A stretch of 64,000 bases of DNA from contig CAZZZL010000004.1 of NCBI GenBank assembly GCA_964658655.1, positions 62,001 through 126,000 on the forward strand. Reading direction: 5' to 3'. How positions within the stretch are numbered: the first letter of the stretch is position 1; each line of letters opens with the position of its first letter. Positions 62,771 through 64,000 of this stretch are shown here, one piece after another. This DNA comes from G963692885 sp964658655 (GTDB taxonomy: Bacteria > Acidobacteriota > Terriglobia > Terriglobales > Acidobacteriaceae). The notes below the pieces were generated by a model that worked only from the letters and a program-made list of their open reading frames with translations, was not told where the DNA came from and ran no database searches. Made by a program: the position numbers and the translations under genes.

Positions 62771-63861
62771 TGGTCCCCCTTGCGCCTCGAAAAGCCCTCC
62801 ATGGAAAAGACGGCAAGGGCGTCACCTCTCTTTCCCTGTTCCTCAACGGCCTGGCTACCGCCCAGGTTGTATGGGTCTACCTGCTGCATATCCCCGGCGC
62901 AGTCAACCTTACCGCATTTGAAAATGGAACCGAGCGTACACCGTTCCAGTACCGCCTGCTGCTGAGCTTTCCTTTGCGCTGGTCACACTATTCGACGCAC
63001 ATGGCGCAGGCAGTCACCTTTCTGCAGGGCTTCAACGGATGGCTTCCCGCTCACTTGCGCCCTGAAGGCCTATTACAGTTCTTAGTCGACGGCGTATGTC
63101 TCGCAACGACAGGCCTCTTCGCGCGCCGACTCTATCAAGCCACTTCGCGGACACAGCTGATCACTCCATTCATTTATCCACTGACACTTGCCCTCGTCGC
63201 GTTCACCTACACGCTGCTGACTACGCACGCACTGCGCTTCGTCTATGACTTTCCTTCCCTTGCATTCTTTGCGATTGGCACGTGCCTCATCTACCGGCGT
63301 CGACACGCATGGTTTGTCCTGCTCTTTGCGATTGCCACGGTCAACCGCGAAACCACCTTGTTGCTGCTTCCCCTCTACGCCGTTACGCAATGCATCCCGC
63401 TCCGCCACTCAACCACAACATCTCTATCACCCGACTGGTCTCGCCTGTATGCACCACGAACAATGCAGGTCGCCTCACCACTCGCCGTCGCGTGGATTGC
63501 CTGGCATCTCTATGTCGTCCATCGCTTCGCCGGAAACGCCTCTGCCGCCGGGCCTCGCGTGGTGCTCAACTTCGGACTACTGCTCTGCCCTCTCTCATGG
63601 CCGCAGGTCGCGACCGCCTGCGGCTTCCTCTGTCCCATCATCTTCGCCTGCAGGAATCGCATACAGGACGCCACCCTCCGTCTATGGGTCTGGCTGCTCC
63701 CGGCGTGGTTTGGCTTCATGCTCGTGTTCGGACTCCTCATCGAGCCCCGCGTCTTCGGCGAACTCATCCCATTGGTCGCATGCACCGCTGGCCTGATTGC
63801 GGAAGAGACCATCCTGCGCAAATCAACCATCGCTGCTTGTGCAGACCAATCTCCTACCTAA
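62770..63861 (+). CDS. polytopic membrane protein of unknown function
   Basis: This is a 363-residue inner-membrane protein with about 8-9 helices. It starts one base before the end of the preceding stop codon (TGATG), so the pair is co-translated. The region ERTPFQYRLLLSFPLRWSHYS after the first helix resembles an element seen in other acidobacterial membrane proteins of polysaccharide loci. A short IYRRRHAWFVLLFAIATVNRETTLLLL segment carries an Asn-Arg-Glu triplet typical of that group. No catalytic motif can be assigned. It probably works with the GT-C-like partner. After it, 63862-64000 contains no recognisable gene. Confidence 0.7.
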   Translation: MVPLAPRKALHGKDGKGVTSLSLFLNGLATAQVVWVYLLHIPGAVNLTAFENGTERTPFQYRLLLSFPLRWSHYSTHMAQAVTFLQGFNGWLPAHLRPEGLLQFLVDGVCLATTGLFARRLYQATSRTQLITPFIYPLTLALVAFTYTLLTTHALRFVYDFPSLAFFAIGTCLIYRRRHAWFVLLFAIATVNRETTLLLLPLYAVTQCIPLRHSTTTSLSPDWSRLYAPRTMQVASPLAVAWIAWHLYVVHRFAGNASAAGPRVVLNFGLLLCPLSWPQVATACGFLCPIIFACRNRIQDATLRLWVWLLPAWFGFMLVFGLLIEPRVFGELIPLVACTAGLIAEETILRKSTIAACADQSPT

Positions 63862-64000
63862 GCGCTGAAACCACGCGGCTTTTCCTGAAACACCGCTCAC
63901 CCTGTTCGAAGTCGCGCCGTCAACGCCGTGACCGCTTTGCCAGCCTGCTACCATGACGCTCAGTCCTCAACTGGTATCCCCACATCTCTAAAATCAGGAA

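Noticed and set aside
1..64000. CRISPR array, intact insertion sequence or prophage
   Set aside because: No regular direct-repeat array, transposase signature or phage structural gene was seen.

Overview
The window looks like a chromosomal segment of an acidobacterium (Terriglobus/Granulicella/Edaphobacter-like Terriglobia). This is inferred from moderately GC-rich DNA, a giant TonB-dependent receptor with an N-terminal carboxypeptidase-like domain, a very long secreted sedolisin-like protein with Ig-type repeats, DUF2165, GH92, and a single-locus Tad pilus. No phage, CRISPR array or intact insertion sequence was seen. One tRNA (Lys, CTT) is present. One degenerate DUF3800 gene marks a decayed patch.

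Layout. 1-5 kb: the 3' end of an APC permease, a secreted M14-type peptidase, and an AzgA-like purine permease. 5.2-24 kb: a large island of nitrogen-heterocycle/amide metabolism. It has a tightly overlapping operon (guanine-deaminase-like enzyme, FAD oxidase, creatininase-family hydrolase, CocE-like hydrolase, ABC ATPase, ABC permease, DUF3891). It also has a TonB receptor, an overlapping RidA-formamidase-HpxZ/AtzH operon, a di-domain cytochrome c, DUF2165, a yeast-type cytosine deaminase, a second APC permease, an amidase and an NMT1/THI5-like binding protein. Together these suggest uptake and stepwise deamination/hydrolysis of a nucleobase-like compound whose identity I cannot fix. 24-30 kb: TrmJ, then the Anbu (ancestral proteasome-like) locus with two transglutaminase-fold proteins, a circularly permuted ATP-grasp and an alpha-E protein, then tRNA-Lys. 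30-33 kb: an EAL/GGDEF gene pair. 33-41.7 kb: glycan and peptide degradation (six-hairpin glycosidase, GH92 mannosidase, SGNH hydrolase, S9 peptidase, fucose-permease-type MFS).

41.7-44 kb: a lasso-peptide-type cyclase (asparagine-synthetase homologue). Directly upstream I found a 52-codon ORF on the minus strand that reads as a paeninodin-like RiPP precursor. This is the most likely undescribed system in the window; no B1/B2 leader-processing genes lie beside it. 44.6-50.5 kb: a sedolisin-like protein that has lost its catalytic residues and carries a C-terminal ricin-type domain, a strong terminator, and a multi-pass acyltransferase-like protein. 50.5-52.4 kb: a gene-poor patch with the DUF3800 remnant. 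52.4-61 kb: a Tad/Flp pilus operon on the minus strand, in the order flp, prepilin peptidase, cpaB, secretin, cpaE, cpaF, tadB, tadC, then DUF192. 61-63.9 kb: two overlapping genes for polytopic membrane proteins, one resembling GT-C glycosyltransferases.

Start sites were chosen from Shine-Dalgarno spacing, family length and gene overlap; alternatives are given where they matter. All family names come from reading motifs, not from database searches.
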